From assembly GCA_030710605.1 (NCBI GenBank), contig CP092880.1, forward strand, positions 662,862-726,861: 64,000 bases of DNA, in the 5' to 3' direction. Under the pieces are notes generated by a model. That model had not been told where the DNA came from and did no database searches. It worked only from the letters and a program-made list of their open reading frames with translations. Numbering within the stretch: position 1 is the stretch's first letter; each line of letters begins with the position of its first letter. Shown here in pieces: positions 1-12,000 of this stretch. The stretch is from Cordylochernes scorpioides (taxonomy: Eukaryota > Arthropoda > Arachnida > Pseudoscorpiones > Chernetidae). The position numbers and the translations under genes are program-made.

Positions 1-351
1 CAGTGACCTTTATTGAAGACACACGAGATAACCAATATACACTCATCAACAAAACTCAAGGAAGTTGTACCTTTTAGCATGTATATCGGAATTCTGACAA
101 TAACTCTGAAAGATATTACAGTGACCTTTATTGAAGACACACGAGATAACCAATATACACTCATGGACAAAACTTAAGGAAGTTGTACCTTTTAGCATGT
201 ATATCGGGATTCAGACAATAACTGAAAGATTTTACAGTGACCTTTATTGAAGACATACGAGATAACCGAGTGTGAACAAATTGTTTCTGTCTTCTTCAAA
301 TAAACAGATGACCGGTGACATCAAAGACCTTCCTAAGTTCGTCCATGAGTA
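1..351 (+). mobile_element. 118-bp satellite-bearing inverted-repeat element, copy E1 (cut by window start)
   Basis: About two and a half 118-bp monomers, inverted relative to the giant array at 3,163, run into a non-repeated module at 250-351. That module carries GTGTGAACAA, then GACATCAAAG, then a terminal CTAAGTTCGTCCATGAG abutting TA at 350-351. The same module closes the copies at 44,826 and 59,163 and, reversed, opens those at 3,070 and 26,866. The repeat end CACTCATGGACAAAACTTAAGG and the module's terminal sequence are inverted repeats of each other, as in a TA-inserting Tc1/mariner-like non-autonomous element. No transposase is present. The superfamily is inferred from the TA flank and inverted ends only. 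Confidence 0.8.
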
Positions 352-898
352 TATGTTCTGAAATATTTTCTAAAGTTAAAGAATAGATTAGAAACCTTGA
401 TAAAATATATCTTGCAAGAGTGATGTACATTTCAATCATTTTCCGGATGTCTACCACCATCACGGTGGAATGATTCACCAGAAGGCCCCTGGCAAATGTC
501 CCGGAGCCCCGTCACGTTCTTGTTTAAATCATCATGACGCAATCATGGCGGCGTTTTGTTCCGCGTCTGCCACCCAAGTGAAGGTTGTTGTTCGTAATGA
601 AGCTAACTATTCTTCTCCTTTTAACTATTAACGTATTTACATATTTAAGATAATTTGTAGGTTGGAGGTTGATATTTTATATTTATGAAAGTTTATATAT
701 TTTAATCTTTTAATTTGTAAAAGTTTTTTATTTTTAAACTTTTATGAAATCTTTATATATGCAGATACGTGACGCTGTATTTCAGAAAATGATGTATATA
801 AATAAGTAGAACTAGGATTCTAAGTAACCATTCCACTGAAGAGAATGAGAGGAAGTTCAATGAAATGTCGGGAGTTAAACTATTGTTGATGTGACTGT
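352..898. other. AT-rich stretch, nothing recognised
   Basis: Strongly AT-rich, especially 600-760, with no coding-like frame beyond short chance ORFs. A GC-richer patch at 480-600 contains no recognised motif. Confidence 0.5.
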
Positions 899-1150
899 AG
901 GTGAATTTTGGTCCGTTTCCAAGGCGACTAACGTGGCAACGGCACCTATTTTCCAATGAAGAGCAGAACTTGCGACTGCTGTGATAGAGATGTACGGAGA
1001 CATCTGAAGCTCTTCATTGGACACAACAACAACAGAAAATAACCCAGAACAGAACTTTACACACCCAAGATAGAGGACATTGCGACTGCTGTGATAGAGA
1101 TGTACAGAGAAATCTTAGGCTCTTCATTGGACACGACAACAACCAAAGGT
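899..1150 (+). mobile_element. Non-LTR retrotransposon 3' end, two partial tandem copies
   Basis: From 966 the sequence repeats a unit reading ATAGAGATGTACGGAGACAT followed by TCTTCATTGGACAC and a CAA-rich tail. The second copy ends near 1,150. The same unit forms the array at 2,197-2,785 and a single copy at 50,345-50,455. There it follows a reverse-transcriptase C-terminus, which is why it is called a retrotransposon end. The preceding sequence at 931-961, with GTGGCAACGGCACC and TTTTCCAATGAAGAGC, also precedes the copy at 50,345, so both belong to one larger repeat. 5'-truncated, no catalytic domain. Confidence 0.65.
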
Positions 1151-1183
1151 AAACGCGACGAGTTTCTTTATTTAAAGAGCTGC

Positions 1184-1214
1184 GAGCTTTCGGACAATAA
1201 CGTTCTTCAACAGG
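1184..1214 (-). repeat. Hammerhead-like motif of a Penelope-like/foldback family
   Basis: On the minus strand this reads CCTGTTGAAGAACG, a short spacer, then TCCGAAAGCTC. It is one of about eight copies in the window of a motif shaped CTGNNGAAG - hairpin - CCGAAAGC, next to a TTTCTTTATTT segment. The shape resembles the core of a type I hammerhead (CUGANGA, stem II, GAAA), but the first box is altered, so it would not be expected to cleave. Most likely a decayed end of the family seen intact in the large hairpin at 50,960. Confidence 0.4.
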
Positions 1215-1437
1215 CCATTACGCGAATATATTTATAAATCCAACGCAGAGATCCGGTTGGATGGTATTCATACATTGAAAGAGGCACTTATCCTTTTAAA
1301 AATTAATTAAAACAACGCGTTCTCTCACCCCGGTGCAGAAGGCCAGGGGAGTAATAAAGAAAGAGAAGATGCTGTTTCACCAGCTGAACCCCCTATTGAT
1401 ATATTCCGTCCATCTACTCTCGTAGGATGTTATGTCG

Positions 1438-1485
1438 CCCCTGTACTGATGATGGCAAAAGTCCGAAACTATGTCATCAACTAGG
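1438..1485 (+). ncRNA. Hammerhead ribozyme relic (type I-like core)
   Basis: CTGATGA at 1,446-1,452 is followed by a 12-nt stem II region (1,453-1,464, about three pairs), GAAA at 1,465-1,468, and CTATGTC, in which A-C/G-U can make a two-pair stem III with cleavage triplet GUC. Upstream CCTGTA matches the stem I strand of the better copy at 30,862-30,904. The opposite strand of stem I has diverged, leaving only distal CCTG/TAGG pairing. Core complete, stem I weak: probably an inactive relic of the same family. Confidence 0.45.
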
Positions 1486-1617
1486 TTGATGGTTTTTTAA
1501 AATCCAGAATTCGCCATTAAGTAAGAGGTTAACAATAAATTTCCTTCTGTCGATTTGTCCTGTGGATGAATGGAGGAAACCTATCAACGGCGTGGCGAGG
1601 CAATACTGACTTATCTT

Positions 1618-1759
1618 ATGATACATTATCGCGCCATCTGTTGTGAAAATTAGAAACTATTATAGACGGGTATGATTATTTTAACAAATTAAACAATTTC
1701 TACTGCCCTTACTGCAATGGAAAAATAAATGGGAGGGCCTGGCTCATCAGTGGTGAACC
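1618..1759 (+). mobile_element. GCGCCATCT-type hairpin MITE, one arm
   Basis: Starts ATTATCGCGCCATCTG, continues through CTATTATAGACGGGTATGA and TTCTACTGCCCTTACTGCAA, and stops at the loop motif GGCTCATCAGTGGTGAACC. Full copies at 32,851 and 38,530 carry both arms around this loop. Here only one arm and the loop remain. Non-coding; at least eight copies in the window. Confidence 0.65.
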
Positions 1760-2110
1760 AACTTATCTGCCTAGATTTTCTCGCCTTGGCAGCTCAGCTG
1801 TGTCGGAATTGAAGAAGGAGCAGTGAGGGAAGGACAACGACAGGTTGTCACCAGTGGCGTGTCGTCCTGGAGGAAATGGGATATTGATCGATTCAACCGC
1901 ACGCCATCCTTCTGCCACTGTTTATTTGTAAATAATCAGAAATAAATAAATCTTTGTGCGTCCCCTCTATCTCTATATATATATGGAATGTTTATTGCAT
2001 ATTGATTTGTGTGCAAATACACGCATGTAGGTAAATATTCAGTGTTTTAAAATATTCATAGATATGTAAATAAAGTGTTACCATATTGTAAATTAACAGA
2101 AAAGACATGC

Positions 2111-2253
2111 AACAGTTGTTCTGGTGTGGAACTAACACCTACCCACATATTCTCATGTCCAGCAATGGCCGCAGTCTTGCAGGAAATTGACTTAGACCCA
2201 GAGCAGCAGCTTTACACATTCAAGATAGAGGACAATGCGATTGCTGTGATATA
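2111..2253 (+). pseudogene. Non-LTR retrotransposon reverse-transcriptase C-terminus (remnant)
   Basis: Plus-strand reading gives NSCSGVELTPTHIFSCPAM, then LQEIDLDPEQQLYT and a stop at 2,251. The C-x(n)-TPTHIFSCP pattern is the Cys/His cluster found after the reverse transcriptase domain in many Jockey/I/CR1-like LINE ORF2 proteins (family knowledge). The expected first Cys pair is partly lost. No RT catalytic motif is present: the copy is 5'-truncated. The last ~20 codons plus stop and UTR are then repeated in tandem downstream. Confidence 0.6.
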
Positions 2254-2785
2254 GAAGCATGGAGACATCTGAGGATCTTCATGGGACACAACAACAATAA
2301 CAGAAAATTGACATGGACCCAGAGCAGAAGCTTTACACACCCCAGATAGAGGACATTGCTGTGATAGAGATGTACGGAGACATCTGAGGCTCTTTATTGG
2401 ACAAAACAACAATAACAGAAAATTGACATGGACCCAGAGCAGAAGCTTTACACACCCCAGATAGAGGACATTGCTGTGATAGAGATGTACGGAGACATCT
2501 AAGGCTCTTCATTGGACACGAAAACAACAAACACAGAAAATTAACATGGACCCAGAGCAACAGCTTTACACACCCAAGATATAGGACAATGCGAATGCTG
2601 TGATAGAGATGTACGGAGACATCTGAGGCTCTTCATTGGACACGACAACAACAACAACAACAGAAAATTGACATAGACCCAGAGCAGCAGCTTTACACAC
2701 CCAAGATAGTGGAAATTGCGACTGCTGTGATGGAGATGTACGGAGACATCTGTTCGTTGGACACAACAACAACAACAATGGTTTT
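2188..2785 (+). repeat. Tandem array of a LINE C-terminus plus 3' UTR, about 5 x 118 bp
   Basis: Units begin at CCCAGAGCAG, positions 2,197, 2,318, 2,433, 2,551 and 2,678 (spacings 121, 115, 118, 127). Each carries the final codons of the retrotransposon ORF (LYTPKIEDI then TAVIEMYGDI and stop), TCTTCATTGGACAC, and a variable (CAA)n run. The varying CAA length explains the unequal spacing. The similarity in length to the 118-bp satellite at 3,163 is coincidental; the sequences are unrelated. Confidence 0.8.
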
Positions 2786-3069
2786 GACACATTTCCAACT
2801 TTATCTTTCTCACGTTGTAGCCAGGACCTGTTGAAGGACTTTTCCCGAATGTTTGTCTTTTTAGATTTTTTTGACTGTGATATCATTAACGTTCATATTG
2901 GAATTCTCGCCAATTGACTTTATACAATTCAAAACATCTAAGAATACAATGATTTTAAACTGATAATACTTAGACAGCTCTTGAGTTATTTACTTCCTGA
3001 CGACTCGGCGACGCCGTGTCCTCGGAGGGATAAGGAAGATGACAGCGAGTCCTCCCAAAGTGGGGAACA

Positions 3070-6000
3070 TACTCATGGACAAAACTTATGGGAGTTGAAA
3101 GTCTTTGATGTCGCCAGTCATCATTTTTAAAGAAGGCAATGGCAATTTTGTTCACACTTGGTTATCTCGTGTATCTTCAATAAAGGTCACTGTAATATCT
3201 TTCAGAGTTATTGTCTGAATCCCGATATAAACGCTAAAAGGTACAACTTCCTTAAGTTTTGTCAATGAGTGTATATTGGTTATCTCGTGTGTCTTCAATA
3301 AAGGTCACTTCAATATCTTTCAGAGTTATTATCTGAATCCCGTTATACATGCTAAAAGGTACAACTTCCTTAAGTTTTGTCCATGAGTGTATATTGGTTA
3401 TCTCGTGAATCTTCAATAAAGGTCGCTGTAATATCTTTCAGAGTTATTGTCTGAATCCCGGTATAAACACTAAAAGGTACAACTTCCTTAAGTTTTGTCC
3501 ATGTGTGTATATTGGTTATCTCGTGTGTCTTCAATAAAGGTCACTGTAATATCTTTCAGAGTTATTGTCTGAATCCCGATATACATGCTAAAAGGTACAA
3601 CTTCCTTAAGTTTTGTCCATGAGTGTATATTGGTTATCTCGTGTGTCTTCAATAAAGGTCACTGTAATATCTTTCAGAGTTATTGTCTGAATCCCGATAT
3701 ACATGCTAAAAGGTACAACTTCCTTAAGTTTTGTCCATGAGTGTATATTGGGTATCTCGTGTGTCTTCAATAAAGGTCACTGTAATATCTTTCAGAGTTA
3801 TTGTCTGAATCCCGATATACATGCTAAAAGGTACAACTTCCTTAAGTTTTGTCCATGAGTGTATATTGGTTATCTCGTGTGTCTTCAATAAAGGTCACTG
3901 TAATATCTTTCAGAGTTATTGTCTGAATCCCGATATACATGCTAAAAGGTACAACTTCCTTAAGTTTTGTCCATGAGTGTATATTGGTTATCTCGTGTGT
4001 CTTCAATAAAGGTCACTGTAATATCTTTCAGAGTTATTGTCTGAATCCCGATATACATGCTAAAAGGTACAACTTCCTTAAGTTTTGTCCATGAGTGTAT
4101 ATTGGGTATCTCGTGTGTCTTCAATAAAGGTCACTGTAATATCTTTCAGAGTTATTGTCTGAATCCCGATATACATGCTAAAAGGTACAACTTCTTTAAG
4201 TTTTGTCCATGAGTGTATATTGGTTATCTCGTGTGTCTTCAATAAAGGTCACTGTAATATCTTTCAGAGTTAATGTCTGAATCCCGATATACATGCTAAA
4301 AGGTACAACTTCCTTAAGTTTTGTCCATGAGTGTATATTGGGTATCTCGTGTGTCTTCAATAAAGGTCACTGTAATATCTTTCAGAGTTATTGTCTGAAT
4401 CCCGATATACATGCTGAAAGGTACAACTTCCTTAAGTTTTGTCCATGAGTGTATATTGGGTATCTCGTGTGTCTTCAATAAAGGTCACTGTAATATCTTT
4501 CAGAGTTCTTGTCTGAATCCCGATATACATGCTAAAAGGTACAACTTCCTTAAGTTTTGTCCATGAGTGTATATTGGTTATCTCGTGTGTCTTCAATAAA
4601 GGTCACTGTAATATCTTTCAGAGTTCTTGTCTGAATCCCGATATACATGCTAAAAGGTACAACTTCCTTAAGTTTTGTCCATGAGTGTATATTGGTTATC
4701 TCGTGTGTCTTCAATAAAGGTCACTGTAATATCTTTCAGAGTTCTTGTCTGAATCCCGATATACATGCTAAAAGGTACAACTTCCTTAAGTTTTGTCCAT
4801 GAGTGTATATTGGTTATCTCGTGTGTCTTCAATAAAGGTCACTGTAATATCTTTCAGAGTTCTTGTCTGAATCCCGATATACATGCTAAAAGGTACAACT
4901 TCCTTAAGTTTTGTCCATGAGTGTATATTGGTTATCTCGTGTGTCTTCAATAAAGGTCACTGTAATATCTTTCAGAGTTCTTGTCTGAATCCCGATATAC
5001 ATGCTAAAAGGTACAACTTCCTTAAGTTTTGTCCATGAGTGTATATTGGTTATCTCGTGTGTCTTCAATAAAGGTCACTGTAATATCTTTCAGAGTTCTT
5101 GTCTGAATCCCGATATACATGCTAAAAGGTACAACTTCCTTAAGTTTTGTCCATGAGTGTATATTGGTTATCTCGTGTGTCTTCAATAAAGGTCACTGTA
5201 ATATCTTTCAGAGTTCTTGTCTGAATCCCGATATACATGCTAAAAGGTACAACTTCCTTAAGTTTTGTCCATGAGTGTATATTGGTTATCTCGTGTGTCT
5301 TCAATAAAGGTCACTGTAATATCTTTCAGAGTTCTTGTCTGAATCCCGATATACATGCTAAAAGGTACAACTTCCTTAAGTTTTGTCCATGAGTGTATAT
5401 TGGTTATCTCGTGTGTCTTCAATAAAGGTCACTGTAATATCTTTCAGAGTTCTTGTCTGAATCCCGATATACATGCTAAAAGGTACAACTTCCTTAAGTT
5501 TTGTCCATGAGTGTATATTGGTTATCTCGTGTGTCTTCAATAAAGGTCACTGTAATATCTTTCAGAGTTCTTGTCTGAATCCCGATATACATGCTAAAAG
5601 GTACAACTTCCTTAAGTTTTGTCCATGAGTGTATATTGGTTATCTCGTGTGTCTTCAATAAAGGTCACTGTAATATCTTTCAGAGTTCTTGTCTGAATCC
5701 CGATATACATGCTAAAAGGTACAACTTCCTTAAGTTTTGTCCATGAGTGTATATTGGTTATCTCGTGTGTCTTCAATAAAGGTCACTGTAATATCTTTCA
5801 GAGTTCTTGTCTGAATCCCGATATACATGCTAAAAGGTACAACTTCCTTAAGTTTTGTCCATGAGTGTATATTGGTTATCTCGTGTGTCTTCAATAAAGG
5901 TCACTGTAATATCTTTCAGAGTTATTATCTGAATCCCGATATACATGCTAAAAGGTACAACTTCCTTAAGTTTTGTCAATGAGTGTATATTGGTTATCTC

Positions 6001-9000
6001 GTGTGTCTTCAATAAAGGTCACTGTAATATCTTTCAGAGTTCTTGTCTGAATCCCGATATACATGCTAAAAGGTACAACTTCCTTAAGTTTTGTCCATGA
6101 GTGTATATTGGTTATCTCGTGTGTCTTCAATAAAGGTCACTGTAATATCTTTCAGAGTTATTATCTGAATCCCGATATACATGCTGAAAGGTACAACTTC
6201 CTTAAGTTTTGTCAATGAGTGTATATTGGTTATCTCGTGTGTCTTCAATAAAGGTCACTGTAATATCTTTCAGAGTTCTTGTCTGAATCCCGATATACAT
6301 GCTAAAAGGTACAACTTCCTTAAGTTTTGTCCATGAGTGTATATTGGTTATCTCGTGTGTCTTCAATAAAGGTCACTGTAATATCTTTCAGAGTTATTAT
6401 CTGAATCCCGATATACATGCTGAAAGGTACAACTTCCTTAAGTTTTGTCAATGAGTGTATATTGGTTATCTCGTGTGTCTTCAATAAAGGTCACTGTAAT
6501 ATCTTTCAGAGTTCTTGTCTGAATCCCGATATACATGCTAAAAGGTACAACTTCCTTAAGTTTTGTCCATGAGTGTATATTGGTTATCTCGTGTGTCTTC
6601 AATAAAGGTCACTGTAATATCTTTCAGAGTTATTATCTGAATCCCGATATACATGCTGAAAGGTACAACTTCCTTAAGTGTTGTCCATGAGTGTATATTG
6701 GTTATCTCGTGTGTCTTCAATAAAGGTCACTGTAATTTCTTTCAGAGTTATTGTCTGAATCCCGATATACATGCTAAAAGGTACAACTTCCTTAAGTTTT
6801 GTCCATGAGTGTATATTGGTTATCTCGTGTGTCTTCAATAAAGGTCACTGTAATTTCTTTCAGAGTTATTGTCTGAATCCAGATATACATGCTAAAAGGT
6901 ACAACTTCCTTAAGTTTTGTCCATGAGTGTATATTGGTTATCTCGTGTGTCTTCAATAAAGGTCACTGTAATATCTTTCAGAGTTATTATCTGAATCCCG
7001 ATATACATGCTGAAAGGTACAACTTCCTTAAGTGTTGTCCATGAGTGTATATTGGTTATCTCGTGTGTCTTCAATAAAGGTCACTGTAATTTCTTTCAGA
7101 GTTATTGTCTGAATCCCGATATACATGCTAAAAGGTACAACTTCCTTAAGTTTTGTCCATGAGTGTATATTGGTTATCTCGTGTGTCTTCAATAAAGGTC
7201 ACTGTAATTTCTTTCAGAGTTATTGTCTGAATCCCGATATACATGCTAAAAGGTACAACTTCCTTAAGTTTTGTCCATGAGTGTATATTGGTTATCTCGT
7301 GTGTCTTCAATAAAGGTCACTGTAATTTCTTTCAGAGTTATTGTCTGAATCCAGATATACATGCTGAAAGGTACAACTTCCTTAAGTTTTGTCCATGAGT
7401 GTATATTGGTTATCTCGTGTGTCTTCAATAAAGGTCACTGTAATTTCTTTCAGAGTTATTATCTGAATCCCGATATACATGCTAAAAGGTACAACTTCTT
7501 TAAGTTTTGTCCATGAGTGTATATTGGTTATCTCGTGTGTCTTCAATAAAGGTCACTGTAATATCTTTCAGAGTTAATGTCTGAATCCCGATATACATGC
7601 TAAAAGGTACAACTTCCTTAAGTTTTGTCCATGAGTGTATATTGGGTATCTCGTGTGTCTTCAATAAAGGTCACTGTAATATCTTTCAGAGTTATTGTCT
7701 GAATCCCGATATACATGCTGAAAGGTACAACTTCCTTAAGTTTTGTCCATGAGTGTATATTGGGTATCTCGTGTGTCTTCAATAAAGGTCACTGTAATAT
7801 CTTTCAGAGTTCTTGTCTGAATCCCGATATACATGCTAAAAGGTACAACTTCCTTAAGTTTTGTCCATGAGTGTATATTGGTTATCTCGTGTGTCTTCAA
7901 TAAAGGTCACTGTAATATCTTTCAGAGTTCTTGTCTGAATCCCGATATACATGCTAAAAGGTACAACTTCCTTAAGTTTTGTCCATGAGTGTATATTGGT
8001 TATCTCGTGTGTCTTCAATAAAGGTCACTGTAATATCTTTCAGAGTTCTTGTCTGAATCCCGATATACATGCTAAAAGGTACAACTTCCTTAAGTTTTGT
8101 CCATGAGTGTATATTGGTTATCTCGTGTGTCTTCAATAAAGGTCACTGTAATATCTTTCAGAGTTCTTGTCTGAATCCCGATATACATGCTAAAAGGTAC
8201 AACTTCCTTAAGTTTTGTCCATGAGTGTATATTGGTTATCTCGTGTGTCTTCAATAAAGGTCACTGTAATATCTTTCAGAGTTCTTGTCTGAATCCCGAT
8301 ATACATGCTAAAAGGTACAACTTCCTTAAGTTTTGTCCATGAGTGTATATTGGTTATCTCGTGTGTCTTCAATAAAGGTCACTGTAATATCTTTCAGAGT
8401 TCTTGTCTGAATCCCGATATACATGCTAAAAGGTACAACTTCCTTAAGTTTTGTCCATGAGTGTATATTGGTTATCTCGTGTGTCTTCAATAAAGGTCAC
8501 TGTAATATCTTTCAGAGTTCTTGTCTGAATCCCGATATACATGCTAAAAGGTACAACTTCCTTAAGTTTTGTCCATGAGTGTATATTGGTTATCTCGTGT
8601 GTCTTCAATAAAGGTCACTGTAATATCTTTCAGAGTTCTTGTCTGAATCCCGATATACATGCTAAAAGGTACAACTTCCTTAAGTTTTGTCCATGAGTGT
8701 ATATTGGTTATCTCGTGTGTCTTCAATAAAGGTCACTGTAATATCTTTCAGAGTTCTTGTCTGAATCCCGATATACATGCTAAAAGGTACAACTTCCTTA
8801 AGTTTTGTCCATGAGTGTATATTGGTTATCTCGTGTGTCTTCAATAAAGGTCACTGTAATATCTTTCAGAGTTCTTGTCTGAATCCCGATATACATGCTA
8901 AAAGGTACAACTTCCTTAAGTTTTGTCCATGAGTGTATATTGGTTATCTCGTGTGTCTTCAATAAAGGTCACTGTAATATCTTTCAGAGTTATTATCTGA

Positions 9001-12000
9001 ATCCCGATATACATGCTGAAAGGTACAACTTCCTTAAGTTTTGTCAATGAGTGTATATTGGTTATCTCGTGTGTCTTCAATAAAGGTCACTGTAATATCT
9101 TTCAGAGTTCTTGTCTGAATCCCGATATACATGCTAAAAGGTACAACTTCCTTAAGTTTTGTCCATGAGTGTATATTGGTTATCTCGTGTGTCTTCAATA
9201 AAGGTCACTGTAATATCTTTCAGAGTTATTATCTGAATCCCGATATACATGCTGAAAGGTACAACTTCCTTAAGTGTTGTCCATGAGTGTATATTGGTTA
9301 TCTCGTGTGTCTTCAATAAAGGTCACTGTAATTTCTTTCAGAGTTATTGTCTGAATCCCGATATACATGCTAAAAGGTACAACTTCCTTAAGTTTTGTCC
9401 ATGAGTGTATATTGGTTATCTCGTGTGTCTTCAATAAAGGTCACTGTAATTTCTTTCAGAGTTATTGTCTGAATCCAGATATACATGCTAAAAGGTACAA
9501 CTTCCTTAAGTTTTGTCCATGAGTGTATATTGGTTATCTCGTGTGTCTTCAATAAAGGTCACTGTAATATCTTTCAGAGTTATTATCTGAATCCCGATAT
9601 ACATGCTGAAAGGTACAACTTCCTTAAGTGTTGTCCATGAGTGTATATTGGTTATCTCGTGTGTCTTCAATAAAGGTCACTGTAATTTCTTTCAGAGTTA
9701 TTGTCTGAATCCCGATATACATGCTAAAAGGTACAACTTCCTTAAGTTTTGTCCATGAGTGTATATTGGTTATCTCGTGTGTCTTCAATAAAGGTCACTG
9801 TAATTTCTTTCAGAGTTATTGTCTGAATCCCGATATACATGCTAAAAGGTACAACTTCCTTAAGTTTTGTCCATGAGTGTATATTGGTTATCTCGTGTGT
9901 CTTCAATAAAGGTCACTGTAATTTCTTTCAGAGTTATTGTCTGAATCCAGATATACATGCTGAAAGGTACAACTTCCTTAAGTTTTGTCCATGAGTGTAT
10001 ATTGGTTATCTCGTGTGTCTTCAATAAAGGTCACTGTAATTTCTTTCAGAGTTATTATCTGAATCCCGATATACATGCTAAAAGGTACAACTTCTTTAAG
10101 TTTTGTCCATGAGTGTATATTGGTTATCTCGTGTGTCTTCAATAAAGGTCACTGTAATATCTTTCAGAGTTAATGTCTGAATCCCGATATACATGCTAAA
10201 AGGTACAACTTCCTTAAGTTTTGTCCATGAGTGTATATTGGGTATCTCGTGTGTCTTCAATAAAGGTCACTGTAATATCTTTCAGAGTTATTGTCTGAAT
10301 CCCGATATACATGCTGAAAGGTACAACTTCCTTAAGTTTTGTCCATGAGTGTATATTGGGTATCTCGTGTGTCTTCAATAAAGGTCACTGTAATATCTTT
10401 CAGAGTTCTTGTCTGAATCCCGATATACATGCTAAAAGGTACAACTTCCTTAAGTTTTGTCCATGAGTGTATATTGGTTATCTCGTGTGTCTTCAATAAA
10501 GGTCACTGTAATATCTTTCAGAGTTCTTGTCTGAATCCCGATATACATGCTAAAAGGTACAACTTCCTTAAGTTTTGTCCATGAGTGTATATTGGTTATC
10601 TCGTGTGTCTTCAATAAAGGTCACTGTAATATCTTTCAGAGTTCTTGTCTGAATCCCGATATACATGCTAAAAGGTACAACTTCCTTAAGTTTTGTCCAT
10701 GAGTGTATATTGGTTATCTCGTGTGTCTTCAATAAAGGTCACTGTAATATCTTTCAGAGTTCTTGTCTGAATCCCGATATACATGCTAAAAGGTACAACT
10801 TCCTTAAGTTTTGTCCATGAGTGTATATTGGTTATCTCGTGTGTCTTCAATAAAGGTCACTGTAATATCTTTCAGAGTTCTTGTCTGAATCCCGATATAC
10901 ATGCTAAAAGGTACAACTTCCTTAAGTTTTGTCCATGAGTGTATATTGGTTATCTCGTGTGTCTTCAATAAAGGTCACTGTAATATCTTTCAGAGTTCTT
11001 GTCTGAATCCCGATATACATGCTAAAAGGTACAACTTCCTTAAGTTTTGTCCATGAGTGTATATTGGTTATCTCGTGTGTCTTCAATAAAGGTCACTGTA
11101 ATATCTTTCAGAGTTCTTGTCTGAATCCCGATATACATGCTAAAAGGTACAACTTCCTTAAGTTTTGTCCATGAGTGTATATTGGTTATCTCGTGTGTCT
11201 TCAATAAAGGTCACTGTAATATCTTTCAGAGTTCTTGTCTGAATCCCGATATACATGCTAAAAGGTACAACTTCCTTAAGTTTTGTCCATGAGTGTATAT
11301 TGGTTATCTCGTGTGTCTTCAATAAAGGTCACTGTAATATCTTTCAGAGTTCTTGTCTGAATCCCGATATACATGCTAAAAGGTACAACTTCCTTAAGTT
11401 TTGTCCATGAGTGTATATTGGTTATCTCGTGTGTCTTCAATAAAGGTCACTGTAATATCTTTCAGAGTTCTTGTCTGAATCCCGATATACATGCTAAAAG
11501 GTACAACTTCCTTAAGTTTTGTCCATGAGTGTATATTGGTTATCTCGTGTGTCTTCAATAAAGGTCACTGTAATATCTTTCAGAGTTCTTGTCTGAATCC
11601 CGATATACATGCTAAAAGGTACAACTTCCTTAAGTTTTGTCCATGAGTGTATATTGGTTATCTCGTGTGTCTTCAATAAAAGTCACTGTAATATCTTTCA
11701 GAGTTATTATCTGAATCCCGATATACATGCTAAAAGGTACAACTTCCTTAAGTTTTGTCAATGAGTGTATATTGGTTATCTCGTGTGTCTTCAATAAAGG
11801 TCACTGTAATATCTTTCAGAGTTCTTGTCTGAATCCCGATATACATGCTAAAAGGTACAACTTCCTTAAGTTTTGTCCATGAGTGTATATTGGTTATCTC
11901 GTGTGTCTTCAATAAAGGTCACTGTAATATCTTTCAGAGTTATTATCTGAATCCCGATATACATGCTGAAAGGTACAACTTCCTTAAGTTTTGTCAATGA

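Noticed and set aside
2541..2886. Minus-strand 90- and 106-codon ORFs over the LINE 3' array
   Set aside because: Antisense to the LINE coding direction, dominated by the (CAA)n tail read as Val/Leu/Cys runs.
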